From positions 1,982,501 through 2,046,500 of the forward strand of contig NZ_JBBCGP010000001.1 of the NCBI RefSeq assembly GCF_037200945.1: a stretch of DNA of 64,000 bases. Direction: 5' to 3'. A model generated the notes under the pieces. The model did not search any database, was not told where the DNA came from, and saw nothing but the letters and a program-made list of their open reading frames with translations. Below are positions 33,518-42,149 of this stretch, in pieces. Origin of the DNA: Methylovirgula sp. Its GTDB lineage: Bacteria; Pseudomonadota; Alphaproteobacteria; Rhizobiales; Beijerinckiaceae. The translations under genes were made by a program, and so were the position numbers. How positions within the stretch are numbered: position 1 is the stretch's first letter; each line of letters starts with the position of its first letter.

Positions 33518-34776
33518 GCGTCGAAATCACGACCCTGCCGTCGGGCCTGCGCATCGTCACCGACCGGATGCCGCATCTCGAAACCGTCTCGCTCGGCGTC
33601 TGGGTGGCGGCGGGCTCGCGGCATGAACGGCCGCGCGAACGCGGCCTCTCGCATTTACTCGAACATATGGCGTTCAAAGGCACGCGGCGCCGCTCGGCCC
33701 GCGACATTGCTGAAGAGATCGAGAGCGCTGGTGGCGATCTTAACGCCGCGACGGGTGTCGAGCAGACGGCCTATTATGCTCACATGCTCGCGAGCGATGC
33801 GGGGCTTGCCATCGATATTCTGGCGGACATTCTGACGGACAGCGTCTTCGACAAGGACGAGCTCGAACGCGAAAAAGAGGTCATCCTTCAGGAGATCGGC
33901 GCAGTCGAGGATACGCCGGACGATCTTGTCTTCGATCTTTTCAATGCTGCGGCCTTTCCCGAGCAGCCGATCGGCTGGCCCATTCTCGGTACGCCGGAAC
34001 ACGTCAAGGCGTTCGATCGCTCGATGATCTCGAACTATCTTGCCAAACATTATCGCAGTGGTGTCACGACGATCGGCGCCGCTGGCGCTCTGGATCACGC
34101 GCAGATTGTGGACGCCGCCGCAGCGCGCTTTGCCAATATGTCGGCGCAGGTCGGGGAGGCGGTGACGCCGGCGCGTTATCTCGGTGGCGATACACGCTTG
34201 AGCCGCCGTCTCGAGCAGGCGCATGTCGTGATCGGCTTTGAAGGCCTGTCTTATGCGGCGCCTGGCTATTACGCGCTGCAGGTTTTCACCAATGCGGTCG
34301 GCGGCGGCATGTCTTCACGGCTTTTCCAGGAGGTTCGCGAGAACCGCGGGCTTGCCTATACGGTCTATTCCTTTCATTGGGGCTATGCCGACACCGGCCT
34401 CTTCGGCTTTTATGGCGCAACGAGCAAGGCGCAAGTCCGCGAACTCGTGCCCGTGGCTCTTGAATGTTTGGCGAAGGCAGCGGAAGATTTGAGCGAAGCT
34501 GAAATCGACCGCGCGAAGGCCCAGATGAAAGTCTCGCAGCTTACGGCGCTTGAATCCTCGACTGCCCGCTCGGAGCAGATCGCGCGCCAGATTCTGGCTT
34601 ATGGCCGGGTGCTGAGCCGAGACGAAATTCTGGCGAGAATCGATAATCTGACGGTAAGCGAGATCCGCGCAGCGGGCGCGGCGGCCTTACGCACGGTGCC
34701 GACGGTGGCAGCCGTCGGGCCCGTAGCCAAGGTCCATACGCCGGATCGTATTCGCGAACTCGTCGGCGGCGCTTGA
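33514..34776 (+). CDS. M16-family zinc peptidase (processing-peptidase-like)
   Basis: The 420-residue protein has the inverted zinc motif HLLEH in SHLLEHMAFKGT near residue 50 and the third ligand glutamate in EREKEVILQEIGAVEDTPDD, so it should be an active pitrilysin-type endopeptidase. The C-terminal half is the non-catalytic M16 repeat. It resembles mitochondrial processing peptidase beta, a relation known for alphaproteobacterial members. It has no signal peptide. thrC, this gene and the GNAT gene are tightly packed. Confidence 0.94.
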   Translation: MSVEITTLPSGLRIVTDRMPHLETVSLGVWVAAGSRHERPRERGLSHLLEHMAFKGTRRRSARDIAEEIESAGGDLNAATGVEQTAYYAHMLASDAGLAIDILADILTDSVFDKDELEREKEVILQEIGAVEDTPDDLVFDLFNAAAFPEQPIGWPILGTPEHVKAFDRSMISNYLAKHYRSGVTTIGAAGALDHAQIVDAAAARFANMSAQVGEAVTPARYLGGDTRLSRRLEQAHVVIGFEGLSYAAPGYYALQVFTNAVGGGMSSRLFQEVRENRGLAYTVYSFHWGYADTGLFGFYGATSKAQVRELVPVALECLAKAAEDLSEAEIDRAKAQMKVSQLTALESSTARSEQIARQILAYGRVLSRDEILARIDNLTVSEIRAAGAAALRTVPTVAAVGPVAKVHTPDRIRELVGGA

Positions 34777-34787
34777 GGGAGGATCGG

Positions 34788-35402
34788 TTGGCCCTGTTCC
34801 GGCTCGGAGCGCCGAGCGAGATCAGCAATTTCGTCCGCGGCGAGGGCGTCTTTCTGCGTCCGCCGGAGCCGCGCGACTATGAGGCCTGGTCCGATCTGCG
34901 TGAAAAGAGCCGTGCCTTCCTGACGCCCTGGGAGCCGACGTGGCCCGGGGACGACCTGACCCGCACATCGTTCCGCCGCAGGTTGCGTCGCAATTTGCAG
35001 GAAATGGCGAACGATGAGGCCTATCCGTTCTTCATCTTTCGCGATGACGATGACCGGCTTGTCGGCGGTCTGACGCTTGGCCAGGTGAAACGCGGCGTCG
35101 CGCAATCTGCAACGCTTGGCTATTGGATGGGAATGCCCTACGCGGGCAGGGGATTCATGTCGCGGGCAGTAAGGGCGATGACAGGCTATGCCTTCACGTC
35201 CCTGCGCCTGCATCGGATCGAGGCCGCTTGCCTGCCGCATAACGCGGTATCGATTCAACTTTTGGAACGCGTCGGCTTCAAGCGGGAAGGGCTGGCGCGC
35301 GCCTATCTGCGCATCAACGGGCTTTGGCAAGACCATCTGCTTTATGCGCTTCTCGAAACCGACCCGCTGCCCTTGCGAGTGACGCGGCGCGACCGTGGCT
35401 GA
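34788..35402 (+). CDS. GNAT acetyltransferase, RimJ/RimL type
   Basis: The 204-residue protein shows the RimJ/RimL fold: FLRPPEPRDYEAW at the start, YWMGMPYAGRGFMSRAV as the acetyl-CoA loop, HRIEAACLPHNAVSIQLLER and VGFKREG near the end. Such enzymes acetylate ribosomal-protein N-termini or small amines. GGGAGG at 34777-34782 sets the start at a TTG at 34788 (product ALFRLGAPS) rather than at 34773, where the frame first opens inside the preceding stop. Confidence 0.9.
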   Translation: MALFRLGAPSEISNFVRGEGVFLRPPEPRDYEAWSDLREKSRAFLTPWEPTWPGDDLTRTSFRRRLRRNLQEMANDEAYPFFIFRDDDDRLVGGLTLGQVKRGVAQSATLGYWMGMPYAGRGFMSRAVRAMTGYAFTSLRLHRIEAACLPHNAVSIQLLERVGFKREGLARAYLRINGLWQDHLLYALLETDPLPLRVTRRDRG

Positions 35403-35412
35403 GTGGAGAAAA

Positions 35413-38313
35413 ATGTCGCTGGCTTCACGCGTATGGAATTTGGTGTGCCGGTATCCGGCCTTGCTCGTCGTTGCGCTTCTGATGTTGGAGGTCGCGCCGG
35501 CCCACGCCATCGAATCTGTGCGTATTCCGCTCGACGCGACGGCGATCGATCTCACCAAGGCGGTTGAACGGTACGGCGCCCAAGGCGACCGTCTATTGGT
35601 CTCAACCGCGCCAGGGTCCGACGGCATTGTCCGGCGCATCGAGGTTCGCGCGCTCGAACCCGGCTCGCATCCCAACTGGATTGTTTTCGCGCTGACCAAT
35701 GATACGGACGAGCAGCTTGAGCGGCTTGTCGTTGCGCCGCATTTCCGGCTTGTCGGCTCGGGTGTGATCTGGCCTGACCTCGGCGCGTCGCGCATTTCGG
35801 CAATTACCGCGAGCCAGAGCTTTCCGCCGGAGCGCATCGAAAGCGCCGATGCCGATGTCTTCCGCCTGACGATCGACCCGGGCACGACAGTGACCTATGT
35901 CGCAGAGTTACGCTCCGCCGGTCTCCCACAGCTCTATCTTTGGCAACCGGACGCCTACAAAGACAAGCTCACTAGCCTGTCGCTCTATAAGGGCATCGTC
36001 ATCGGCGTTGCCGGCCTTCTCGCGCTCTTCCTGACGATCGTCTTCGTAGTCAAAGGCGCGGTGATCTTTCCCGCCGCCGCGGCGCTGGCCTGGGCGGTGC
36101 TGGCTTACGTCTGCATCGACTTCGGTTTCTGGGACAAGATTTTCGACACATCGGAACAGGCCGATCGTATCTGGCGCGCCGGTGCCGAAACCTCGCTGGC
36201 CGCGACGCTGCTGGTCTTCCTCTTCGCCTATCTCAATCTCAATCGTTGGCATGTCCGCGCCTCGCATGTGGCGATGGCGTGGCTGGCATTTCTCGTCGCC
36301 TTGATCGGGCTCGCGATCTTCGATGCGCCGATTGCGGCCGGCGTTGCGCGGATTTCGCTCGCGACCATCGCCGCGGTCGGCTTCATCCTGGTGCTCTATC
36401 TTTCGACGCATGGGTATGACCGCGCGGTGATGCTGATCCCGACCTGGTTTTTGCTGCTCGTCTGGGTGGTCGCCGCGGGTTTCACCGTCACGGGTTCGCT
36501 CACCAACGACCTTGTGTCACCTGCGCTGATTGGCGGTCTGGTCCTGATCGTGATGTTAATCGGGTTCACGGTGATGCAGAACGCCTTCGCGGGCGGCGGT
36601 CTCGGCTATGGCGCGATCAACGATTCCGAGCGCAAGGCATTGGCGCTCACCGGATGCGGCGACACAATCTTCGATTGGGACGTCAACTCCGACCGTGTGT
36701 ATGTCAGTCCCGAGGTCGAAACGCAGCTCGGGCTTTATCACAGCGAGCTTGAGGGCGCGGCTTCGAAATGGCTCGATGTCCTGCATCCATTCGAGCGCGA
36801 TCGCTACCGCGCCAGCCTCGACACGATGCTCGAGCAAAGACGCGGGCGGATCAATCAGGAATTCCGGCTGCGCGCCGCCGACGGGCATTATTTCTGGTTC
36901 TTGCTCAAGGCGCGTCCGGTGACCGGACCGGAAGGTGAAGTCATCCGCGTCATCGGCACGCTCTCCGACATCACCGAACAGAAGACGGCGCAGACGCGGC
37001 TTTTGCACGATGCCGTCAACGACAATCTGACTGGCCTGCCTAACCGCGAATTGTTCTTCGACCGGCTCGACGCCGCGCTCAAACTTTCGCAAACCGACGC
37101 GCTGATCCGGCCGACTGTCATCTGCATCGACATCGACCGTTTCAAACATATAAACGAGACCATCGGCTTTTCGGCTGGCGATTCAATTTTGCTGACGGTC
37201 GCGCGCCGGCTTGGCCGCATCTTGAAGCCGCAGGATACGCTCGCGCGGCTGAGCAGCGATCAGTTCGCTGCCGTTGTGATTTCCGAGAGTGAGACAGACC
37301 ATATTATCGCCATTGCCAATGTCGTGCGCCGCGCGGTCTCGACCCCGGTCTCCTTCGGCGAGACCGAGGTGCCCCTTACGGCTTCGATCGGTCTCGCTCT
37401 ATTCGACCCGCAATTGCACGCCAATCGCGAGGATATGCTCAACGATGCCGAGATCGCGGTGCGCCATGGCAAACGCAACGGCGGCAATCGCATCGAAGTC
37501 TTCCGCCCCTCAATGCGCACAGTTCGGTCGGATCGGCTGACGCTTGAGACCGATTTGCGCCGCGCGCTCGATCGCGGCGAGATGCAGATTCTATTTCAGC
37601 CGATCATTCGGCTTGAGGATCGCACAGTCGCCGGGTTCGAGGCTTTACTGCGCTGGGATCATCCGCGGCTCGGACGTCTCAGCCCGTCCGAATTCATTCC
37701 GGTTGCGGAAGAGACGGGCAGCATTGTCGATCTCGGTCTTTTTGCGATGGAGCGCACGGCGCGCGAACTTGCGGCCTGGCAATCGGCGCTTGATCTCGAT
37801 CCGCCGCTTTTCGCCAGCGTCAACATCTCGTCGCGTCAATTGCTGCGTCACGATCTCTTGCAGGACGTACGCGCTGTGCTTTCACGCTGGAAGATCGCGC
37901 GCGGCACGCTGAAGCTCGAATTGACCGAAAGCCTGGTGATGGAAAATCCCGAATATGCGGCGCAGATTCTTCACCGCATCCATGAATTCGGCGCGGGGCT
38001 TTCACTCGACGACTTCGGCACCGGATATTCCTCGCTGGCTTATCTGCAGCGATTCCCCTTCGATACGATCAAGATCGACCGTTCGTTCGTGCAGCACAAT
38101 CGCAAGGGCGCGCGCCCTGTCATTCTTCGCTCTATTGTGACTTTGGCGCACGATCTCGGCATGGACATCGTCGCGGAGGGCGCTGAGACCGAATCTGATG
38201 CGATCGAGCTCTACCAGCTTGGTTGCGAATTCGCACAGGGCTATGTCTTCGGCCATCCGATGAGCGCGAGCGAGGCCCGTAAGCTGGTCGGCGCGGCGCA
38301 GGCAGCGGCTTAG
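35413..38313 (+). CDS. membrane PAS-GGDEF-EAL protein, probable c-di-GMP phosphodiesterase
   Basis: The 966-residue protein starts with a signal peptide and a periplasmic domain (residues about 30-190), then seven membrane helices (about 195-395), matching the 7TMR-DISM layout. A PAS domain (about 415-525), a GGDEF domain and an EAL domain follow. The GGDEF motif is SSDQF at residues 614-618, so cyclase activity should be lost. The EAL domain keeps EALLRW (about 743), ELTESL, DDFGTGYSS (about 866) and VAEGAE, so c-di-GMP hydrolysis is expected. GGAG precedes the ATG at 35413. Confidence 0.93.
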   Translation: MSLASRVWNLVCRYPALLVVALLMLEVAPAHAIESVRIPLDATAIDLTKAVERYGAQGDRLLVSTAPGSDGIVRRIEVRALEPGSHPNWIVFALTNDTDEQLERLVVAPHFRLVGSGVIWPDLGASRISAITASQSFPPERIESADADVFRLTIDPGTTVTYVAELRSAGLPQLYLWQPDAYKDKLTSLSLYKGIVIGVAGLLALFLTIVFVVKGAVIFPAAAALAWAVLAYVCIDFGFWDKIFDTSEQADRIWRAGAETSLAATLLVFLFAYLNLNRWHVRASHVAMAWLAFLVALIGLAIFDAPIAAGVARISLATIAAVGFILVLYLSTHGYDRAVMLIPTWFLLLVWVVAAGFTVTGSLTNDLVSPALIGGLVLIVMLIGFTVMQNAFAGGGLGYGAINDSERKALALTGCGDTIFDWDVNSDRVYVSPEVETQLGLYHSELEGAASKWLDVLHPFERDRYRASLDTMLEQRRGRINQEFRLRAADGHYFWFLLKARPVTGPEGEVIRVIGTLSDITEQKTAQTRLLHDAVNDNLTGLPNRELFFDRLDAALKLSQTDALIRPTVICIDIDRFKHINETIGFSAGDSILLTVARRLGRILKPQDTLARLSSDQFAAVVISESETDHIIAIANVVRRAVSTPVSFGETEVPLTASIGLALFDPQLHANREDMLNDAEIAVRHGKRNGGNRIEVFRPSMRTVRSDRLTLETDLRRALDRGEMQILFQPIIRLEDRTVAGFEALLRWDHPRLGRLSPSEFIPVAEETGSIVDLGLFAMERTARELAAWQSALDLDPPLFASVNISSRQLLRHDLLQDVRAVLSRWKIARGTLKLELTESLVMENPEYAAQILHRIHEFGAGLSLDDFGTGYSSLAYLQRFPFDTIKIDRSFVQHNRKGARPVILRSIVTLAHDLGMDIVAEGAETESDAIELYQLGCEFAQGYVFGHPMSASEARKLVGAAQAAA

Positions 38314-38315
38314 GA

Positions 38316-38927
38316 TTAGGCGTGGCCGGCGTCGGCCGAAAGAAAGCCAGGATCGATGCCGATCTTGCGCATCGCCATCCCGTAGCGGTCTTCGAGCGGC
38401 GTGTCGAAGATAAGCGATGCATCTGCGGGGCAGGTGAGCCAGCCGTTATTCTGCATCTCGTCTTCCAATTGGCCGGGCGACCAGCCGGCGTAACCAAGCG
38501 CAAGAATTGCGCGATCGGGGCCGGAGCCGTTAGCAATCGCGCGCAAAATATCGACTGTCGCCGTCAGCGACACGCGGCCGTCGATCGGCAGCGTCGAATT
38601 GTCGATATAGAAATCATTTGAGTGGAGCACGAAGCCACGGCCGGCTTCGACCGGGCCGCCGCGCAAAACCGGAACCGCGCCTGCCTGCATAGGCAATTGG
38701 ATTGCTTCGTCCGGCTTGATGACTTCAAGCTGAATAAGAAGTTCGGGAAAATTGAGGCTGGGCGCGCGGCGGTTGATGACGATGCCCATCGCGCCTTCGT
38801 CGGAATGCGCGCAAAGATAAACGACGCTACGGGCGAAACGGTCATCCGCCATTCCGGGCATTGCCAGGAGGAATTGCCCGTCGAGATATTCGTTATCTTT
38901 ACCCTTCGCTTTCGCTGTCGCCATCAT
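38316..38927 (-). CDS. YqgE/AlgH family protein
   Basis: The 203-residue protein has DGQFLLAMPGMADDRFARSV, then GAMGIVINRR and VLRGGPVEAGRGFVLHS, the UPF0301 signature. It has no signal peptide. The biochemical role is unknown; AlgH affects alginate genes in Pseudomonas. Two adjacent ATGs (38927 and 38924) are possible starts. It converges with the phosphodiesterase gene, only two bases apart, and is divergent from the DsbD-alpha-like gene. Confidence 0.95.
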   Translation of the reverse strand: MMATAKAKGKDNEYLDGQFLLAMPGMADDRFARSVVYLCAHSDEGAMGIVINRRAPSLNFPELLIQLEVIKPDEAIQLPMQAGAVPVLRGGPVEAGRGFVLHSNDFYIDNSTLPIDGRVSLTATVDILRAIANGSGPDRAILALGYAGWSPGQLEDEMQNNGWLTCPADASLIFDTPLEDRYGMAMRKIGIDPGFLSADAGHA

Positions 38928-38980
38928 TAAGACTCTTGCCAGATAAGGAACAAATAGGTTCCGAAAGCCACAATTTCATC

Positions 38981-39005
38981 TTTTGCCAATGTGAAATTGG
39001 CAAAA
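38981..39005. promoter_or_regulatory. perfect 10-bp hairpin/operator between yqgE and the DsbD-like gene
   Basis: TTTTGCCAAT (38981-38990) and ATTGGCAAAA (38996-39005) are exact reverse complements around GTGAA. Being AT-rich and in a divergent promoter region without a T-run behind it, it looks like an operator more than a terminator. A shorter GGAAC-N6-GTTCC repeat lies just upstream (38947-38962). Confidence 0.5.
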
Positions 39006-39067
39006 AGGAAAACGCGCTCGTGGTCGGAAGACTCCTACGTAATCTTTGTTCCCTAGGTTCCAAGCCC

Positions 39068-39970
39068 ATGTTGGCGCAGGCGCCGGGCTTTTGCCATCCT
39101 CTTTTTTGGGGGCTAGGGATAGGTTTCTGCCTCGTGGCGCTTGCCGCCAGGTCTGATTCCCTGAAGCCTGATTCCTTGAAGCCTGATTCCTCCGCGCCCT
39201 TTTCGAGTGCCTGGTCCGGCACCGCGAGCGATAAAGCGCAGATGCGGCTGATCGCCGGCACGGCGCGCGGGCACGGGCGCTATACAGCCGCTGTAGAGAT
39301 AAAGCTTGCCGGAGCAGCGGTCACGTATTGGCGTCAACCGGGCGATGCGGGCGTGCCGCCCACGTTCTCGTTCCAGGGTTCAACGAATCTCGCCGCAGCC
39401 GACGTCGCTTATCCGGCTCCGCTGCGGATCAATGAGCAGGGCCTCGAGGCGTTCGGTTATCGCGGCGGCGTCACGTTTCCGATCGCGGTTGCGGCGCGTG
39501 ACCCGGCAAAGCCGGTGCATCTGCGGCTCACGTTGGATTACGCCGTTTGCGATAACATCTGCCTGCCGGCCAAAGGTGTCACAGAGCTGGAATTGCCGCA
39601 AACGGGCGCCAGCGATGCTGAACAACTCATCGCCGCGGCCGCGGCGCGCGTGCCTCTTCCACTTACAAAAGCTGCAGCCGCGCAAAAATTTGTGATCACG
39701 GCCGATCCGGCTGCGGCGCGGCCGACGTGGTTTCTCGATTGGAAGGGTCCCGAGCCGAGCGACCTTTTCGCCGAGGCGCCCAATGGCTGGGACATCGAAA
39801 CGCATCGGCTTTCGGTGCGGCGTTTTTCTCTCGTCGCTGTTCAGCAGCCCTTGCAGGGCCTATCGCCGCGCATCTCAACACAGCTAACCTTGACGACGGC
39901 GGCGCAGTCTTACGTCTTCAGCGCGGATCTCGATCTGCCGACGCAGGCTTCGACGTCGGGAGCAAAATAG
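39068..39970 (+). CDS. exported DsbD-alpha-domain-like protein
   Basis: The 300-residue product has an N-terminal hydrophobic segment (FWGLGIGFCLVALAARS) that should direct export, a short repeat SDSLKPDSLKPDS, and then the N-terminal (alpha) domain type of DsbD-like thiol reductases. That domain includes the Cys pair in DYAVCDNICLPAKG, spaced like the DsbD-alpha redox pair. No membrane or thioredoxin domain follows, so it is a stand-alone alpha domain that probably needs a separate electron donor. Confidence 0.8.
   Translation: MLAQAPGFCHPLFWGLGIGFCLVALAARSDSLKPDSLKPDSSAPFSSAWSGTASDKAQMRLIAGTARGHGRYTAAVEIKLAGAAVTYWRQPGDAGVPPTFSFQGSTNLAAADVAYPAPLRINEQGLEAFGYRGGVTFPIAVAARDPAKPVHLRLTLDYAVCDNICLPAKGVTELELPQTGASDAEQLIAAAAARVPLPLTKAAAAQKFVITADPAAARPTWFLDWKGPEPSDLFAEAPNGWDIETHRLSVRRFSLVAVQQPLQGLSPRISTQLTLTTAAQSYVFSADLDLPTQASTSGAK
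39153..39190 (+). repeat. 15-base tandem repeat inside the DsbD-like gene
   Basis: The unit CTGATTCCYTGAAGC occurs at 39153-39167 and 39168-39182 with a third partial copy from 39183, encoding repeated DSLKP in the linker after the signal region. The period of 15 keeps the frame, so copy-number change would alter linker length only. Confidence 0.8.
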
Positions 39971-40019
39971 CCCGTCGTGCATTCTCCAGCTACGCAATTG
40001 CGCGACTTTGGTGGTGGAG

Positions 40020-40922
40020 ATGGGACAGGACGGGGACATCAGGATCGGAATTTCCGGCTGGACCTATGCGCCGTGGCGCGGCCAGTTCTTTCCAAAAGGC
40101 CTGCTGCAAAAGCAGGAACTCGCGTATGCGAGTTTATTTTTCCGCGCCATCGAGATCAACGGCACCTTTTATGGCCTGCAAAGGCCGGATGCGTACCGCG
40201 CCTGGGCGTCGCAGGTGCCGAATGACTTTTTGTTCGCGGTCAAGGCGCCGCGCTTCATCACGCATGTCAAACGCGGGCGCGATGCGCTCATTCCGATTGC
40301 GAATTTCTTTGCCTCCGGCGTGCTTGCGCTTGGGTCGAAGCTCGGCCCGATCCTCTGGCAATTTCCGCCTAGCTTCCAGTTCGACCGAGATCGGTTCGCT
40401 GAATTTCTTGGACATCTGCCGCACGATACGGCGGCTGCGTCGGCCCTAGCGCATCGGCATGACGATCATCTCAAAGGCCGCGCCTGGTTAAAGACGGATG
40501 CCGTGCGTCCCATCAGGCACGCCGTCGAGATTCGCCATAAGAGCTTTGTCGATGCGGCTTTCGTCGATCTCCTGCGCGCGCATGATGTCGCCTTTGTCTG
40601 TGCGGACACCGTCGAATGGCCGCGCCTCATGGATTTGACCGCCGATTTTGTCTATTGCCGGCTGCATGGATCGACCGAGCTTTATCGAAGCGGCTATGAC
40701 GATGCGGCGCTCGACGAATGGGCCGCGCGAATCCGCAAATGGACCTCCGGCATAGCCATGCATAATGGCGAGTTCGCCGCGCCGGCGCATGGGCAGCCGC
40801 CGAAGCCTCGTGATGTTTTTGTCTTCTTCGATAATACCGATAAATTGCGCGCGCCGACCGACGCCCTGACGCTGATGAAAAAACTCGGCGTTGCCACGGG
40901 CCATGAGGATCGCGCCGCATGA
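40020..40922 (+). CDS. DUF72 (YecE-like) TIM-barrel protein
   Basis: The 300-residue protein has DIRIGISGWTYAPWRGQFFP at the start and EINGTFYGLQRP, KAPRFITH, HAVEIRHKSF and YCRLHG further on, all DUF72 hallmarks. The fold is a TIM barrel, but no activity is established. The ATG at 40020 is used; GTG codons at 40011 and 40014 are in frame too. Its stop overlaps the UdgX start as ATGA, so both proteins should be made together, suggesting a DNA-repair connection. Confidence 0.88.
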   Translation: MGQDGDIRIGISGWTYAPWRGQFFPKGLLQKQELAYASLFFRAIEINGTFYGLQRPDAYRAWASQVPNDFLFAVKAPRFITHVKRGRDALIPIANFFASGVLALGSKLGPILWQFPPSFQFDRDRFAEFLGHLPHDTAAASALAHRHDDHLKGRAWLKTDAVRPIRHAVEIRHKSFVDAAFVDLLRAHDVAFVCADTVEWPRLMDLTADFVYCRLHGSTELYRSGYDDAALDEWAARIRKWTSGIAMHNGEFAAPAHGQPPKPRDVFVFFDNTDKLRAPTDALTLMKKLGVATGHEDRAA

Positions 40923-41527
40923 CACGCGCGAACCTCGCGCACCGCCTGCACGACGCTGCCGAAGAGGCCGCGCATTGCACGCGCTGTCCGCTTTATCGCG
41001 ATGCGACGCAGGTCGTCTTCGGCGAAGGCCCGGCAAACGCTGCGATCATGCTCGTCGGTGAACAGCCTGGCGACAAGGAAGATCTCGCCGGCCAACCTTT
41101 CGTCGGTCCAGCGGGGCAGGTGCTCGATCGTGCGCTCGCCGAGGCCGGCCTCGACCGCGCCGCCTGTTACGTCACAAATGCCGTCAAACATTTCAAACAT
41201 GAGCAGCGCGGCAAGTTCCGGCTGCATAAGCAGCCGACGCGCGGCGAGATCCAAGCATGCCGCTGGTGGCTTGATCGCGAATTGGAGATCGTTCGCCCCA
41301 AACTTATCGTCGCGCTTGGCGTCACGGCCACGAGTTCGCTAAAGGGCAAGCCGGTCGTGCTTTCACGCGTGCGGCGGCAAATTTTGGACATCGAGCCATG
41401 GCGGGTTCTTGCGACCACACATCCATCGGCGATTTTGCGCCTTCGTGATTCTGACGAAAAAGAGCACGCGTTTCGCGAACTCGTCGATGACCTTCGCTTT
41501 GCCTTGGAATTTTTGAAGGCACCTTGA
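40919..41527 (+). CDS. udgX: UdgX-type uracil-DNA glycosylase/uracil cross-linker
   Basis: The 202-residue protein has motif 1 GEQPGDKEDLAG (from residue 47), a C20-x2-C23 pair for an iron-sulfur cluster, and HPSAILR near the end. The loop RGKFRLHKQP (98-106) matches the UdgX KRRIH loop; Arg101 and His103 are kept. In mycobacterial UdgX the equivalent His bonds covalently to the abasic site after uracil removal, leaving the protein locked on DNA. It starts within the last codons of the DUF72 gene. Confidence 0.88.
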   Translation: MTRANLAHRLHDAAEEAAHCTRCPLYRDATQVVFGEGPANAAIMLVGEQPGDKEDLAGQPFVGPAGQVLDRALAEAGLDRAACYVTNAVKHFKHEQRGKFRLHKQPTRGEIQACRWWLDRELEIVRPKLIVALGVTATSSLKGKPVVLSRVRRQILDIEPWRVLATTHPSAILRLRDSDEKEHAFRELVDDLRFALEFLKAP

Positions 41528-41536
41528 AATATGATT

Positions 41537-41565
41537 GGCAGCCGGGATTGCTGATCCCGGCTGCC
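41537..41565. terminator. bidirectional hairpin between convergent udgX and the KGG gene
   Basis: GGCAGCCGGGAT (41537-41548) pairs perfectly with ATCCCGGCTGCC (41554-41565) around TGCTG, between the stops of two convergent genes. T-runs are poor on both sides, so efficiency is uncertain, but position and 12-bp stem fit a shared terminator. Confidence 0.65.
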
Positions 41566-41589
41566 ATCAAAGATCGACTCGTCGCTGAG

Positions 41590-41910
41590 TTAATGGCGGC
41601 TGCCGTGCGAAGCTTCGCCGCCCTTGCGTCCAGCCTCCGCTGCGCGTTCGCGATCGTTCGCGAAATTGCCACCGGACATCTGGCCACCCTTGCGTCCAGC
41701 CTCAGATGCAAGCTCGTGGTTTTGAGAGAAGCTGCGCTTTTCATCGGGCACGCTTGCGCCGCCCTTCCGGCCAGCCTCCGCGGCGAGCGCGTGATCGCGC
41801 GAAAAGCTGCGTTCTTCAGCGGGGACGCTGGCGCCGCCTTTGCGTGCGATCTCACGTTGCTTCTCTTCATCCATCGAAGCGAAGCCACGGTTCGAGGTCG
41901 TATTCGCCAT
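41590..41910 (-). CDS. KGG-repeat stress-induced protein (GsiB/YciG-like)
   Basis: The 106-residue, highly hydrophilic protein has four KGG repeats (RKGGASVP twice, then RKGGQMSG and RKGGEASH), each preceded by an alanine- and charge-rich helix. Such proteins are induced by starvation, desiccation or heat and are thought to act like hydrophilins. An EcfG-type general-stress promoter lies 55-79 bases upstream, which fits. The repeats also make the DNA internally repetitive. Confidence 0.9.
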   Translation of the reverse strand: MANTTSNRGFASMDEEKQREIARKGGASVPAEERSFSRDHALAAEAGRKGGASVPDEKRSFSQNHELASEAGRKGGQMSGGNFANDRERAAEAGRKGGEASHGSRH

Positions 41911-41964
41911 AATGTTCTCCCATCTAAATGGACTTCGATTGCCGGAACCACCGGCTGTCTAGCG

Positions 41965-41989
41965 AACGTGTGCCCCCAAGGCTTGTTCC
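41965..41989 (-). promoter_or_regulatory. EcfG (general stress sigma factor) promoter
   Basis: Read on the minus strand, GGAAC (41989-41985), 16 bases, then CGTT (41968-41965) matches the alphaproteobacterial EcfG consensus GGAAC-N16/17-CGTT. It lies 55 bases upstream of the KGG-protein ATG, so the general stress response should drive that gene. Confidence 0.72.
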
Positions 41990-42149
41990 GAAATTAACGA
42001 TGCTTAATTTTGAAGGTGCCGCCGCCGCTTCGCTCGAATAATCAAATGCATCGTCGTCACACGGCAACTTGAGAAAACTTCCGCTCCTGCTGGCTTGAGA
42101 TTGCCGCTGGAACGGCTAATTTCGGCCGCGACGAAGCGAAGAGGCGGAT

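Noticed and set aside
34599..35885. Open frame of 428 codons on the minus strand
   Set aside because: It crosses three well-supported plus-strand genes and has no family features.
41590..41910. Repeated DNA that might be taken for a short repeat array
   Set aside because: The repeats are the codons of the KGG motifs in a single hydrophilic gene and lack the uniform repeat-spacer pattern of CRISPR.
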